In this document: piece by piece, positions 1 to 8,953 of the stretch
Layout of the letters: every line of letters starts with the position of its first letter
Position numbering within the stretch: the first letter of the stretch is position 1
Origin: an uncultured Bacteroidales bacterium
GTDB lineage: Bacteria > Bacteroidota > Bacteroidia > Bacteroidales > UBA932
Assembly: GCA_944323345.1 (NCBI GenBank)
Contig: CALUSC010000003.1
Coordinates: 62,001 to 126,000, forward strand
DNA: 64,000 bases
Reading direction: 5' to 3'
Notes under the pieces: model-generated
Databases searched by the model: none
Seen by the model: the letters and a program-made list of their open reading frames with translations, nothing else
What the model was told of the DNA's origin: nothing
Made by a program: the position numbers and the translations under genes

Positions 1-845
1 CTGTCTACGTCAGGGACAGTGGCTATGCCGTTCCTGGTGAAGCCGACCTCGCTGACATCTGAGCCCCATGCTATGGTATATCCGTTTTCTATGGCGTTGT
101 ACATTACTTCCATGAATTCGTCAAGAGGAAGATTGTATGACGTATCCCATCTCCAGTTGTCGCAAACCTCGATGATGAACGGCTCATAGAAAGGATGATG
201 GGTGAATGATGTGAGGGACACATAGTCGTCCGGATCGATTCCGAGGGATTCCCTGTAGCTTTCAGGAGTGTATGTCACGCCGTCCACTTCGAACGATTCC
301 GGAATCTCGCCGAGATAGGCTGCAAGAATGCCGTCAAGTCCGTTTACCCAGGCCGTGGTGAGCACTCTGTTAGGATTCTTCACGATGGCGTCCACGTAGC
401 CTTTAAGCCCTTCATCCATTTCGAAATGTTCAGGCTTCTCAGTGCCGTAGTTGAGTCCCGGCATTACATCCTGAGGTACGATGCCGTAGTCCTTTACTAC
501 ATGGAGTACATCCCCGAAAGAACTTCCTGCGGCAAAATTCAGGTGTCCGTCCAGGCGGACATATTTTATGCCCCTGTCATGATAAGATTTGGAAACCACG
601 AACATTTCCGAGAGATCCACCGTATCACCTTTTTCCTTCAATATTTCCGATTCAAGGAAAGAAAGTGCCGAAAAACACCAGCATGTGCCGGAACGGTACT
701 GATCCTTGACTGAAGTTACAGGATTTTCCTTGATGACGGTAAACTCGTATTCACCCTTTTTTTTCTCAGGGCTGCCGTTGTCCTGGGCGAACCCAGGCAA
801 TATGGCCATGGCAAAAGCCAAACTCAATGCAATTTTTTTCATCAT
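1..845 (-). CDS. C1-family cysteine peptidase (aminopeptidase C / bleomycin hydrolase-like), partial
   Basis: The 5' 281 codons are present; the C-terminus lies beyond base 1. A signal peptide (residues 1-20, cut near GFA-QD) sends the protein out of the cytoplasm. The papain active-site block is clear: SGTCWCFS with Cys55 as nucleophile and Gln49 six residues before it as the oxyanion residue. The His and Asn of the triad fall in the missing part. Bacteroidota carry many secreted C1B peptidases of this kind, and the substrate is unknown. Two adjacent ATGs (845 and 842) are in frame, and I took the first. A TATCTTTG -7 box at 906-913 on the same strand supports the start. Confidence 0.88.
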   Translation of the reverse strand, partial: MMKKIALSLAFAMAILPGFAQDNGSPEKKKGEYEFTVIKENPVTSVKDQYRSGTCWCFSALSFLESEILKEKGDTVDLSEMFVVSKSYHDRGIKYVRLDGHLNFAAGSSFGDVLHVVKDYGIVPQDVMPGLNYGTEKPEHFEMDEGLKGYVDAIVKNPNRVLTTAWVNGLDGILAAYLGEIPESFEVDGVTYTPESYRESLGIDPDDYVSLTSFTHHPFYEPFIIEVCDNWRWDTSYNLPLDEFMEVMYNAIENGYTIAWGSDVSEVGFTRNGIATVPDVD

Positions 846-905
846 GCCAATGCAAAAATGTTAACAATCAAATTTTTCCCGAATTGCCATAAATAGCAAA
901 TCATA

Positions 906-913
906 CAAAGATA
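906..913 (-). promoter_or_regulatory. -7 promoter box of the C1 peptidase gene
   Basis: Read on the minus strand this is TATCTTTG, an exact match to the Bacteroidota TAnnTTTG element, about 60 bases before the peptidase ATG. No clear -33 TTTG is seen at the usual distance. Confidence 0.55.
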
Positions 914-935
914 TGAATTTTTTCATTAAAAAGCA

Positions 936-943
936 TATCTTTA
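936..943 (+). promoter_or_regulatory. possible -7 box of the alpha/beta hydrolase gene
   Basis: TATCTTTA matches TAnnTTTG at seven of eight positions. It lies 25-33 bases before the candidate hydrolase start codons and is divergent from the peptidase promoter at 906-913. It would place the transcript start near 948, which argues against a TTG start at 947. Confidence 0.4.
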
Positions 944-976
944 CGGTTGCTATTGTATTGCCGGTCCATGCCGGCA

Positions 977-1615
977 ATGAAATTTCAGGTTATGGCAGAT
1001 GACAAGGTAGTATTGTATATACACGGGATGGGAGGCGGAGGTGACAGCCGGATTCCGTCCATATTGAAGGAATATATCGGCGGAGTAGTGGTCAGGACCT
1101 ACTGTTTCGACCCTGATGTGGCTGCGCGGCAGATAGAGGAATGGGTGCGCGAACTGAAACCGGCTCTGGTGGTAGGGGAGTCTCTCGGATCCCTGAATGC
1201 AATAAGAATATCAGGCCTGCCTCATATTCTGGTGTCGCCGTCGCTCAATGCTCCTCTGTATTTCGGCTATCTTGCGTTCCTGGCCCTTGTGCCGGGGGTC
1301 ACTCCATTGCTTGACCTGATATACAGGCCGCGCGAAGGTGACAGACAGAAATTGCATTTTACATTCAAAGTCATGCGGAAGTACCTGCCTTTGAGAGAAT
1401 CGGCGCTGTCCAACAGTCCCGCAGCAGGAAGCCGTGACCGCTTTTACGCTTTTTTCGGAGCCCGTGACCACTACAGAAGATCCGGAATAGTCAGCATAAG
1501 GACGTACCGGAAATATTTCGGCGACACGTTTGCAGTCTATCCCGGTACGCATTTCATGGAAGAAGAATTCGTCATTTCCATGCTTCTTCCCAAAATCAGG
1601 GAATGGCTCGGCTGA
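977..1615 (+). CDS. small alpha/beta hydrolase (YqiA/esterase-like)
   Basis: A 212-residue single-domain alpha/beta hydrolase without a signal peptide. An HGMGGGG oxyanion loop follows the first strand (His16), the nucleophile elbow is GESLGS with Ser69, a late Asp sits in FGARDHY, and the catalytic His sits in GTHFMEEE near the C-terminus. Size and layout resemble YqiA-type esterases; the natural substrate cannot be told. Start choice is uncertain: ATG at 968, 977 and 992 are all in frame. I chose 977, which begins just inside a small hairpin (957-978). The gene converges on the efflux operon with a 14-base gap. Confidence 0.75.
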   Translation: MKFQVMADDKVVLYIHGMGGGGDSRIPSILKEYIGGVVVRTYCFDPDVAARQIEEWVRELKPALVVGESLGSLNAIRISGLPHILVSPSLNAPLYFGYLAFLALVPGVTPLLDLIYRPREGDRQKLHFTFKVMRKYLPLRESALSNSPAAGSRDRFYAFFGARDHYRRSGIVSIRTYRKYFGDTFAVYPGTHFMEEEFVISMLLPKIREWLG

Positions 1616-1629
1616 AATATCCGGTCAGA

Positions 1630-2850
1630 TCATTCGTAACGCAGGGCATCTATCGGGTCAAGATTCGCAGCCTTTCTGGCAGGATACCAGCCGAAGAAAA
1701 TACCGGTAACGGTACATACTGCAAATGAAAGGATTACACTCCATATCTGTATGTAGACCGGCCAGTTGGCCAGATATTTCACGGCCAGGCAGGCGCTGCA
1801 TCCCAGAAGTATGCCGATGATTCCTCCGGTAACGCTTATCAGAACGGCTTCTATCAGGAACTGGACGAGGATATCTATACCGCGGGCTCCAACGGACATT
1901 CGGAGTCCTATTTCCTTTGTCCTTTCCGTCACGGACACATACATTATATTCATGATACCTATACCGCCTACAAGCAAGGAAATGCCCGCTATGCAGGCCA
2001 GCAGGGTAGTGAGCAGGTTCATGGTGGTATTCATCATGTCGCTGAGTTCCTGCTGGGTCCGGATCATGAAGTCGTCCGGATCACTGTCCTTCAGTCTGTG
2101 TTCCCTCCGGAGAATAGTCCTGATTTCGTCAGTGGCATATTCAGTGACGTCTTCCGAGAGGGCAGAGGCGAATATGCCGTTGAAATGCGTTACGGCAAGC
2201 ATTCTTTTCATCACTGTGGTATATGGTGCCAGGACTATATCGTCCTGGTCCATGCCCATTGAGTTGTATCCCTTTGATTCGAGGACACCTATGACCTTGA
2301 GCGGAACCTGGTTATATCTGATGGTGCTGCCGATGGGATCGCTTCCGTCAGGGAAAAGATTGTCTACGATGGTTTTCCCTATTACGCAAACCTTGGCGGA
2401 AGTCTTGATGTCGGACTCCGTGAACATGGTGCCGTCCTCTATCGTCAGCTGGCGGATTTCAATGTAGTCGATTCCGGCTCCCGTCACGGATGTAGGATAA
2501 TTGTTGTTTCCGCATACCAGCTGGCCGGAAGCCGTTGCATACGGACTGATGGCGGCCACATACATGCATTCTTTTTTCAGAGCCTCGAAATTCTGGATTT
2601 TCAAGGTCTGCATTTCTGACGGGTCGAGCCTCACTCCTCCTCTTCTTTCCCCGCCGGGATGAATCATGATTATATTCGATCCCATGCTGGAAATTTCTTT
2701 CTGGATGCTTTTCTGGGTTCCCTGGCCCAACGCAATCATGGTAATGACAGAGGCTACTCCGATGATGATGCCGAGCATGGTTAAAAATGCTCTCATCTTG
2801 TTGTGTGCCAGCGCTTTTAAGGCTATCTTGAATAAGTTTGTGTAATTCAT
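1630..2850 (-). CDS. MacB-type ABC transporter permease
   Basis: A 406-residue FtsX/MacB-fold permease: one N-terminal membrane helix (about residues 20-42, with the family-typical LTMLGIIIGVAS), a large periplasmic MacB core domain (about 45-260), then three helices near the C-terminus, the first preceded by MNTTMNLLTTLLACIAGI and followed by the GIMNIMYVSVTERTKEIGLR loop. E. coli MacB fuses ATPase and permease; here they are separate genes, as is usual in Bacteroidota. It is last in a tolC-macA-ATPase-permease operon, 26 bases after the ATPase gene. Likely cargo: macrolides, peptides, lipids or other envelope substrates. Confidence 0.9.
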   Translation of the reverse strand: MNYTNLFKIALKALAHNKMRAFLTMLGIIIGVASVITMIALGQGTQKSIQKEISSMGSNIIMIHPGGERRGGVRLDPSEMQTLKIQNFEALKKECMYVAAISPYATASGQLVCGNNNYPTSVTGAGIDYIEIRQLTIEDGTMFTESDIKTSAKVCVIGKTIVDNLFPDGSDPIGSTIRYNQVPLKVIGVLESKGYNSMGMDQDDIVLAPYTTVMKRMLAVTHFNGIFASALSEDVTEYATDEIRTILRREHRLKDSDPDDFMIRTQQELSDMMNTTMNLLTTLLACIAGISLLVGGIGIMNIMYVSVTERTKEIGLRMSVGARGIDILVQFLIEAVLISVTGGIIGILLGCSACLAVKYLANWPVYIQIWSVILSFAVCTVTGIFFGWYPARKAANLDPIDALRYE

Positions 2851-2876
2851 TTTCTTAGCTGCTATATTCCCCGCAG

Positions 2877-3623
2877 TCAGTCGTCGATGTCTTTCGGAAG
2901 TGTCCTGTATGTCTCTTCAGCTGACAATACGTTTGTATTTACGGAATCTTCTATGATGTGCCCGTCCCTAAGCCTTATGTTCCTACTGCTGTAGTTCGCT
3001 ATCTCAGGATTGTGAGTCACGAAAATAATCGTCCTTCCCTTGCGGTGCAGTTCCTGGAAAAGCATCAGGATTTCGTATGATGTCCTGGTGTCCAGGTTAC
3101 CGGTAGCTTCGTCCGCCAGTATCACTGCAGGATTGTTGACAAGTGCGCGGGCTATGGCGACTCTCTGCATCTGTCCTCCCGACATCTGGTTCGACTTGTG
3201 TTCTTTTCTGTCTCCGAGACCCACTGCATCGAGCGCTTCTTCCGCACGCTTTCTCCGTTCCGAAGAGCTGATGTCGGGATTGTACATGAGAGGCAGTTCT
3301 ACATTCTCCGTAGCCGTGGTCTTGGCCAGAAGGTTGTAGTTCTGGAATACGAAGCCTATTTTTCTGTTTCTCAGAATCGCCCTCTGCGATTTGCTCATGC
3401 TTCTTACGGGAATACCGTCCAGAAGGTATTCTCCCGAAGTAGGCGTGTCCAGACATCCGAGAATATTGAGCAGTGTGGATTTTCCCGAACCTGATGTGCC
3501 CATGATAGTGACAAATTCACCTTCCGTGATGTCGAACGAGACGCCGCGCAATGCGTGTACGGTCTCGTCACCTACGGTGAAGTCTCTCCGGATATTCTGT
3601 AATTCTATGACTTTATTGCTCAT
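2877..3623 (-). CDS. MacB-type ABC transporter ATP-binding protein
   Basis: A 248-residue ABC ATPase of the LolD/MacB class. Walker A is GTSGSGKST (42-50), the signature is MSGGQMQRV, Walker B is VILADEATGNLD and the H-loop is IIFVTHNPEIA, so all catalytic motifs are intact. It powers the mechanotransmission-type permease encoded 26 bases downstream. It starts 12 bases after the periplasmic adaptor gene, consistent with a single transcript. Confidence 0.92.
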   Translation of the reverse strand: MSNKVIELQNIRRDFTVGDETVHALRGVSFDITEGEFVTIMGTSGSGKSTLLNILGCLDTPTSGEYLLDGIPVRSMSKSQRAILRNRKIGFVFQNYNLLAKTTATENVELPLMYNPDISSSERRKRAEEALDAVGLGDRKEHKSNQMSGGQMQRVAIARALVNNPAVILADEATGNLDTRTSYEILMLFQELHRKGRTIIFVTHNPEIANYSSRNIRLRDGHIIEDSVNTNVLSAEETYRTLPKDIDD

Positions 3624-3635
3624 GGCTTATCTTCT

Positions 3636-4829
3636 TTATCTTGGCGGGCCGGGCATGAAAGATGCGCCTTTTTTGCCTGGCATGGCCTTGTCATTGACAA
3701 ATTTCGCTTCTGTCAGGACAACGGTGCCTTCGGGGATACCTCCGGTTATTTCAGTGTTGATGCCGTCTCCAAGTCCGATTTCGACAGGATGTGCTGTGAA
3801 TGTATTGCCGTCTCTGGTCCATACCTTGTGTGCTCCCTTGCAGTCATTTATCACACTGCCTTTTTCTGTGAGAGGGCCGATAGGCGAGAAGCGGAGAGCC
3901 TTGGCCGGAACCGACAGTACTCCATGTTTTTCTTTCGTATAGATGTTTATATTGGCTGTAAGCCTCGGCTTCAGTTTGAGATCGGGATTATCTGCGGATA
4001 TCACGACCTCGTACGTCACCACGCTTTCGGTAGTCGTGCTCGTTACGGAAGACGTCGAACTGGAGCTTCCCAGTCTGATCTGCTCCACTCTTCCCTCGAA
4101 AGTATCGTCGGGGAAGGCATCTACGGTGAATGTCACGCGCTGGCCTGTAGCGACTCCTCCTATGTCGGCCTCATCGACATCCGCCACGACCTGCATCTTG
4201 GTCAGGTCGGCGGCAATGGTGAAGAGCCTCGGCGTCTCGAACCCTGCCGCTACCGTCTGGCCTTCTTCGACCGCCCTGTCTATCACGACACCGTCGATAG
4301 GGGAGGTGATGGTGGCATAGCCGAGATTCCTTTCGGCTTTTGCGAGTGCCGCCTTGCTGCTGTTATATGCACTTTCAGACATCCTGTAATTATATTCCGC
4401 AAGTTCGAAATCCGTATCGCTGACCAGGCCCTTTTCATGCAGCTTTACGCTTCTTTCATAATTCTTTTTCTGATAGATATATTCCGCTTCGCTGCCCTGA
4501 TATGTAGCTTTTGCGGATGCCAGGTCGCTTTCGAGTGTGACCTTGTCCATTTCAGCTATGAGCTGACCTTCCCTGACTACGGAATTATAATCAGCATAGA
4601 GCTTGTCTATGATACCTGATACCTGGGTTCCGACTTCGACTTCCGTCACCGGTTCGATCGTACCTGTCGCCGTGACATAAACGGCAATGTCCCCTTTTCC
4701 GGCAACGGCAGTTTCGTATGTTATAGCCTGCAGCTTCTTGTTCTTGCCTGCAATCAGCATAACCGCAACGGCTGCGGCCGCTACTACCGCAACTGTCACG
4801 ATGATATTTCTTGTCGTCTTCTTTTTCAT
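3636..4829 (-). CDS. MacA-type periplasmic adaptor (HlyD/RND family)
   Basis: A 397-residue membrane-fusion protein. The single N-terminal helix (about 8-27, Ala/Val-rich) anchors it in the inner membrane. Lipoyl half-motifs flank a coiled-coil hairpin (about 95-170), followed by a beta-barrel and a membrane-proximal domain with the SPIDGVVIDRAVEEGQTV segment typical of MacA. A Ser/Thr-rich stretch near residues 255-267 (SSSSTSSVTSTTTE) is a low-complexity loop. It bridges the ABC permease and the TolC-like channel encoded on either side; its gene follows tolC by 29 bases. Confidence 0.9.
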   Translation of the reverse strand: MKKKTTRNIIVTVAVVAAAAVAVMLIAGKNKKLQAITYETAVAGKGDIAVYVTATGTIEPVTEVEVGTQVSGIIDKLYADYNSVVREGQLIAEMDKVTLESDLASAKATYQGSEAEYIYQKKNYERSVKLHEKGLVSDTDFELAEYNYRMSESAYNSSKAALAKAERNLGYATITSPIDGVVIDRAVEEGQTVAAGFETPRLFTIAADLTKMQVVADVDEADIGGVATGQRVTFTVDAFPDDTFEGRVEQIRLGSSSSTSSVTSTTTESVVTYEVVISADNPDLKLKPRLTANINIYTKEKHGVLSVPAKALRFSPIGPLTEKGSVINDCKGAHKVWTRDGNTFTAHPVEIGLGDGINTEITGGIPEGTVVLTEAKFVNDKAMPGKKGASFMPGPPR

Positions 4830-4858
4830 GTCTTTATCTGATGTCTTTCTCTATGTGT

Positions 4859-6223
4859 TTATTCCAGGGTAATGATTCCGTCTGCGTAAAAGTCCAGCAA
4901 TTTGGAATTCAGAATGGCCATGTATTTTGCCTGCAGCATTTGCTGCTGCGCGCTGAGATAATTGTTCTTTTCGGTGAGGAGTTCGACCGTGTTTTTCATC
5001 CCGAGTCCGAACTGTTCGCTGACCAGAGAGTAGCTCACTCCAGTACTTCGTACATTTTCGACGGCTGCCAGGAACTGCTGCTGGGCACTGTATGCGTCAA
5101 GCCATATCCCTTCTATGGTCTTGTACAGATCCTTTTTGCCTGCCAACAGGTCAAGCTGGCTGTATGTGTACTGGAGTTCGGCTTTCTGTACGGCAGTCTT
5201 GGTCTGCCTGTTGTTGAAGATAGGGACATTCACGGTAAGTCCCGCGGAATTGTTCCATCCGTTCTTTATCTGTTCAGCGAAAGTGAAATCTGTTCCGCTC
5301 GTATGGTTCGTGCCTATTCCTGCCGACAATGTTATCGAAGGATAGTATGCAGACCTCGATATTCTTATGCCGAGTTCCGATGATTCTACTGCAAGTTCGG
5401 CAGCCTTGATTTCAGGCCTTGTAGCCAATGCGGCTTCGTATATGTCCGCCTTGTCAGGAAGCGGAGATGTCGCTTCGTATCCAGGCAGGCTGTCCGTCGC
5501 GATTTCCATTTCTTCGCCAGGTCCGAGTTCGAGCAGTTGTTTAAGCTGGAGCTTGTAGTCGGCCAGAGTATTTTCCGATACCACGAGCTGGTACCTGTCA
5601 TTGCTGACCTGCGCTTCGAGCTGTGCATAATCAGGAGCCGAAAGACTGCCGGCATCGAGAAGCTCTTTCCCTCTGTCTCTCTGGGCGATGCTGACTTCCA
5701 GTGTATTCTTGTTCACATTCACGGACTCGCTGGCATACAGGATCTGAACATACGAACTGGCTATGGCTTCGAGTATGCTGTTGGTCTGAGTTTGTCCGTC
5801 GAGTTCAGACTGCCTGTAGGCGAGTTCGTTCTGTTTGATGGTTTTACGGATTCTTCCGCCATTGAAAAGTGTCCACTGTGCATTCAGTCCGTAGCTTCCG
5901 GTATAGCTCGTGCTGTTGTTGCTCATCAGGATTTCAGTGCCGCTGACTGTGGTGCTGTTTTCCTGATACGGCCTGTTTATGACGTTTTGCGATGTGGAAA
6001 ATGACAGGTTAGGGAACATTTCCCCTTTTGACGCCCTGATATCCAGGGCTGAACTTTCTGTACTGAGTTTGCTCTGCCGGATTGTTATGTTGTTCTGCAG
6101 AGCATGGTTTATGCAGTCTTCCAGAGTCCATATCCGTATTCCTGTGCTGTCCTGACCTGCCGCCGTCGTCACTGACATAAGTGTCAGGACAATGCCAAGT
6201 CCTGTCTTCGATAAGGAATTCAT
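4859..6223 (-). CDS. TolC-family outer membrane efflux channel
   Basis: A 454-residue protein with a signal peptide (about 1-23, cleavage near AAG-QD) and two repeats of the OEP helical-hairpin domain, the length usual for TolC/OprM proteins. It has no lipobox Cys, so it is more TolC-like than OprM-like. It is first in the efflux operon, giving an inner membrane-periplasm-outer membrane path with the MacA- and MacB-type products. No convincing TAnnTTTG box lies in the 38 bases between its ATG and the terminator of the upstream aminotransferase gene; the region is AT-rich. Confidence 0.92.
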   Translation of the reverse strand: MNSLSKTGLGIVLTLMSVTTAAGQDSTGIRIWTLEDCINHALQNNITIRQSKLSTESSALDIRASKGEMFPNLSFSTSQNVINRPYQENSTTVSGTEILMSNNSTSYTGSYGLNAQWTLFNGGRIRKTIKQNELAYRQSELDGQTQTNSILEAIASSYVQILYASESVNVNKNTLEVSIAQRDRGKELLDAGSLSAPDYAQLEAQVSNDRYQLVVSENTLADYKLQLKQLLELGPGEEMEIATDSLPGYEATSPLPDKADIYEAALATRPEIKAAELAVESSELGIRISRSAYYPSITLSAGIGTNHTSGTDFTFAEQIKNGWNNSAGLTVNVPIFNNRQTKTAVQKAELQYTYSQLDLLAGKKDLYKTIEGIWLDAYSAQQQFLAAVENVRSTGVSYSLVSEQFGLGMKNTVELLTEKNNYLSAQQQMLQAKYMAILNSKLLDFYADGIITLE

Positions 6224-6261
6224 GACGAATCTATTGTCTCTTAATTTATTTATTTAATATT

Positions 6262-6290
6262 AAAAACCCCGGCAGAACCGTCTGCCGGGG
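6262..6290 (-). terminator. Rho-independent terminator of the aminotransferase gene
   Basis: A 10-bp perfect GC-rich stem (ccccggcaga with tctgccgggg, 6267-6276 and 6281-6290) closes a 4-base loop and, read on the minus strand, is followed by TTTTT. It lies about 50 bases after the aminotransferase stop and insulates the efflux operon. Confidence 0.9.
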
Positions 6291-6341
6291 TGCAATATTA
6301 CATCAAAAAACTTGCCAAATCCTGCATTTCATGATGTTTTG

Positions 6342-7544
6342 TCAGTTGGTCCTGCCGGGATATTGCTTGAGACCTTCCTCGAGACAGTCGAGAGCCTTGA
6401 CCATTTCCGGTACTTCCAGGACATATGAAATACGGGCATGGTCAAGCCCCTTCCCGGGAGTCTTGTAGAATGAAGCTGCCGGAGTGATCATAGTAGTCTC
6501 GTTATTCAGGCGGAATTCCTCAAGCATCCATCTCGCGAATTTCTCGGTATCGTCCACTGGAAGCTCGGCTATGGTGTAGAACGCTCCCATCGGACGCGGG
6601 GTAAATACACCGGGTATACTGTTCAGCCTGTCTATCATATAGTCTCTTCTTCTGATATACTCTTCCTTCACTTCCCTGAAATACTCCTGAGGGGTGTCAA
6701 GGGCTCCGATGGCGGCGTATTGTCCGAGAACAGGAGGACACAGCCTGGCCTGGGCATATTTCATTGCGGCTGTCATGACGTCCTTGTTGTGGGATACTAT
6801 GCATCCTATACGGACTCCGCAGAGATTGTATCTCTTTGAAACCGAATCAACGAGGATGACGTTCTGTTCCAGGTTCGGGATGTTCATGGCGGAGAAGTGA
6901 GGTTCCTCCGTATACGTGAATTCCCTGTATACTTCGTCCGATATGAGGAACAGGTCGTGTTTTCTGGCGATTTCTCCGATAGCCAGCATGTTCTCTTTCG
7001 AGTACAATGTTCCGCAAGGGTTGCCCGGGTTACAGATCAGTATGGCTTTCGTCTTGTCGGTAATCGCCTTTTCGAACAATTCGATGTCAGGGACCTGGAA
7101 TCCTTTTCTGATATCGGTCGGTATCGGCTTGAGGTTGATTCCGTTCATGAAAGCGAAAGTGTTGTAATTCGTGTAGAACGGTTCGAGAACGATGACTTCG
7201 TCCCCCTCGTTGCAAGCTATTTCAAGTGCCATGTTCACCCCTTCGCTGCCGGCAACCGTAACGATCAGTTCCGGTACTTCGATGTCGATGCCTATACCTT
7301 TATAATATTTGTTTACGAGGCCTTCCCTAAGTTCCATGAGTCCTGCCGAATTCGTGTAGGACACGTTTCTGAGCTTGAGATTTCTTACCGCTTCCAGTGC
7401 ACAGTCAGGGGATGTGATGTCAGGCTGCCCTATGTTCAGGTGGTATACTTTAACGCCTTGTTTCTTGGCGGCGTCAGACAGTGGAACCAGTTTCCTGATT
7501 GCTGATGCCGGCATCTGCTGTGCTTTCAATGAAATACTTGCCAT
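6342..7544 (-). CDS. class I PLP-dependent aminotransferase
   Basis: A 400-residue fold-type I aminotransferase. Visible motifs: NIGQPDITSP near the N-terminus, NPGNPCG (substrate/PLP region), SDEVYREF (Asp contacting the PLP ring) and DSVSKRYNLCGVRIG with the Schiff-base Lys. It resembles AspC/PatA-type enzymes that move amino groups between aspartate or aromatic amino acids and 2-oxo acids, but the exact amino donor cannot be read. It is monocistronic, with its own -7 box upstream and a strong terminator downstream. Confidence 0.88.
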   Translation of the reverse strand: MASISLKAQQMPASAIRKLVPLSDAAKKQGVKVYHLNIGQPDITSPDCALEAVRNLKLRNVSYTNSAGLMELREGLVNKYYKGIGIDIEVPELIVTVAGSEGVNMALEIACNEGDEVIVLEPFYTNYNTFAFMNGINLKPIPTDIRKGFQVPDIELFEKAITDKTKAILICNPGNPCGTLYSKENMLAIGEIARKHDLFLISDEVYREFTYTEEPHFSAMNIPNLEQNVILVDSVSKRYNLCGVRIGCIVSHNKDVMTAAMKYAQARLCPPVLGQYAAIGALDTPQEYFREVKEEYIRRRDYMIDRLNSIPGVFTPRPMGAFYTIAELPVDDTEKFARWMLEEFRLNNETTMITPAASFYKTPGKGLDHARISYVLEVPEMVKALDCLEEGLKQYPGRTN

Positions 7545-7585
7545 AATGAAATCGTTTTAGTTTAATTTGTCAATCCGTATTCTTA

Positions 7586-7593
7586 CAAAGGTA
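7586..7593 (-). promoter_or_regulatory. -7 box of the aminotransferase gene
   Basis: Minus-strand TACCTTTG (TAnnTTTG consensus), 42 bases before the ATG. An identical box faces the other way at 7626-7633, so the two genes share a compact divergent promoter region. Confidence 0.55.
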
Positions 7594-7625
7594 AGAAATA
7601 ATTCTTATAAATCCGGATAAATGTT

Positions 7626-7633
7626 TACCTTTG
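7626..7633 (+). promoter_or_regulatory. -7 box of the lipoprotein gene
   Basis: TACCTTTG (TAnnTTTG consensus), predicting a transcript start near 7638. This rules out the upstream TTG at 7631 as a start codon and leaves ATG 7652 or 7676. Confidence 0.55.
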
Positions 7634-7651
7634 TGCGTTTGTTTGAGGAAA

Positions 7652-8953
7652 ATGACGAAATTGAGCATAACACATATGAAATTTGCAGCATTGCTTATGC
7701 TTCTTCTGGCCGTGTCATGCGGAAGGAAGCCTGCTGCGGATTTCGTACCGTCCACCCTGGCTGAAACGGCAGTGTCCGACACTTCGTCCACGGCTTATAA
7801 GACGTTGTGCGGTTACGGAGATGTGGGTAACGCCGGTGCCATAGCGATATTCGGCGGTTTCGAAGAGACTGCGGTAATGTCGGAAAAACTGCTGACGGCC
7901 GACATGTTCGACAATATCGACGCCAAAACATCGCCTGACGGGCTTCCGGATTTCGCCGGGGAAACAGTCATGCCTGTCTTCGATGCTGCCAATGCCCCTT
8001 ATTCCGGTTATTTCGATTCAGTGAACGAGGACTATATCCGCGAAATCGCTGTCAAAGGTTTCCTGTCGATGTTGTCGGACAGGTGTTCGTCCAGTGCTTT
8101 CGACCGTGGATTGTCAGCAGTAAAACCGAGGGCCAAACTGGTGATATTGTCGTCTTCGGAATTGTCCGACTACGGCTATGAAGATATAGAATATATAGTA
8201 TCAGAGGCTGGACTTGGTGTCGGTGTGCTCAATCCTGTCATGTCTTCGGTGTCGCATTTGTATCAGGAATTGGCAGGAGTATCCAATATAGGCGTATGGG
8301 CTTCCAGCGACATAGTCGCATCTGGCGTTTACGGAAGTGTCTTTTCTGCGGTCAGGAAGGATATTGCCGGAAGGAAGGATTCTCCTTCGGCAGCCTGGGC
8401 TGATTCAGTGGAGATGGTCTGTCTTTCCCCTGAGCCCGGCGACAGCCCCTATGCAAGTGTTAAGAAATTTCTGGATTCATATCTGGATGCCGAATATTCC
8501 ATACCGCTTGCCGGTGTCATAGTAGATGATTTCGTCAGGGCGTCCGAAGTGGATTCGCTGAATATCGCCGTTGACTCGCTTATGGCTCCCGGAAATCCGG
8601 AATCGGAAAAGTACGGAAGCATAATCGCCCCCGGTTTCCGTTTTGTAAGTCCGGTGGAAACCCTCGCTTCCGACAGCTATCTGTGGCTCAGGCATAACGA
8701 CCGTTTTACGCATCTTGTATCGCGTCCCGGAATTACGGGTTATATGACTGCTGTTTCTTCCGATGTGCAGAAACAGTTTATGGATGCCGGCGGCTGGCTT
8801 GCCGGCGATTACAAATACAACAGGGCCCCAGGTTCTGAAATAGAGACATTCCGGTTCATACCAATGAGCCAGAGTTGTTTCGATGATGAATCGATGGAGC
8901 GGATGCGCATTCTCGCCCCTGAAACCTACAAGAAGCTCGTTTATGTATATTAG
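7652..8953 (+). CDS. lipoprotein of unknown function
   Basis: A 433-residue protein that I cannot assign to a family. A type II signal peptide is clear: a hydrophobic core ending in the lipobox LAVSC (Cys23), with no Asp after the Cys. The mature part looks globular and alternates beta strands and helices (for example KLVILSSSELSDYG followed by an acidic helix), somewhat like a periplasmic-binding or Rossmann-type fold, but this is only an impression. ATG 7676 is an alternative start that also preserves the signal. Its 3' end overlaps the exonuclease gene by 11 bases, so the two are co-translated. Confidence 0.75.
   Translation: MTKLSITHMKFAALLMLLLAVSCGRKPAADFVPSTLAETAVSDTSSTAYKTLCGYGDVGNAGAIAIFGGFEETAVMSEKLLTADMFDNIDAKTSPDGLPDFAGETVMPVFDAANAPYSGYFDSVNEDYIREIAVKGFLSMLSDRCSSSAFDRGLSAVKPRAKLVILSSSELSDYGYEDIEYIVSEAGLGVGVLNPVMSSVSHLYQELAGVSNIGVWASSDIVASGVYGSVFSAVRKDIAGRKDSPSAAWADSVEMVCLSPEPGDSPYASVKKFLDSYLDAEYSIPLAGVIVDDFVRASEVDSLNIAVDSLMAPGNPESEKYGSIIAPGFRFVSPVETLASDSYLWLRHNDRFTHLVSRPGITGYMTAVSSDVQKQFMDAGGWLAGDYKYNRAPGSEIETFRFIPMSQSCFDDESMERMRILAPETYKKLVYVY

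Noticed and set aside
1630..6223. Lipoprotein-release (LolCDE) system instead of MacAB-type efflux
   Set aside because: The adaptor and TolC-type genes in the same operon, and the MacB-type core of the permease, point to efflux.
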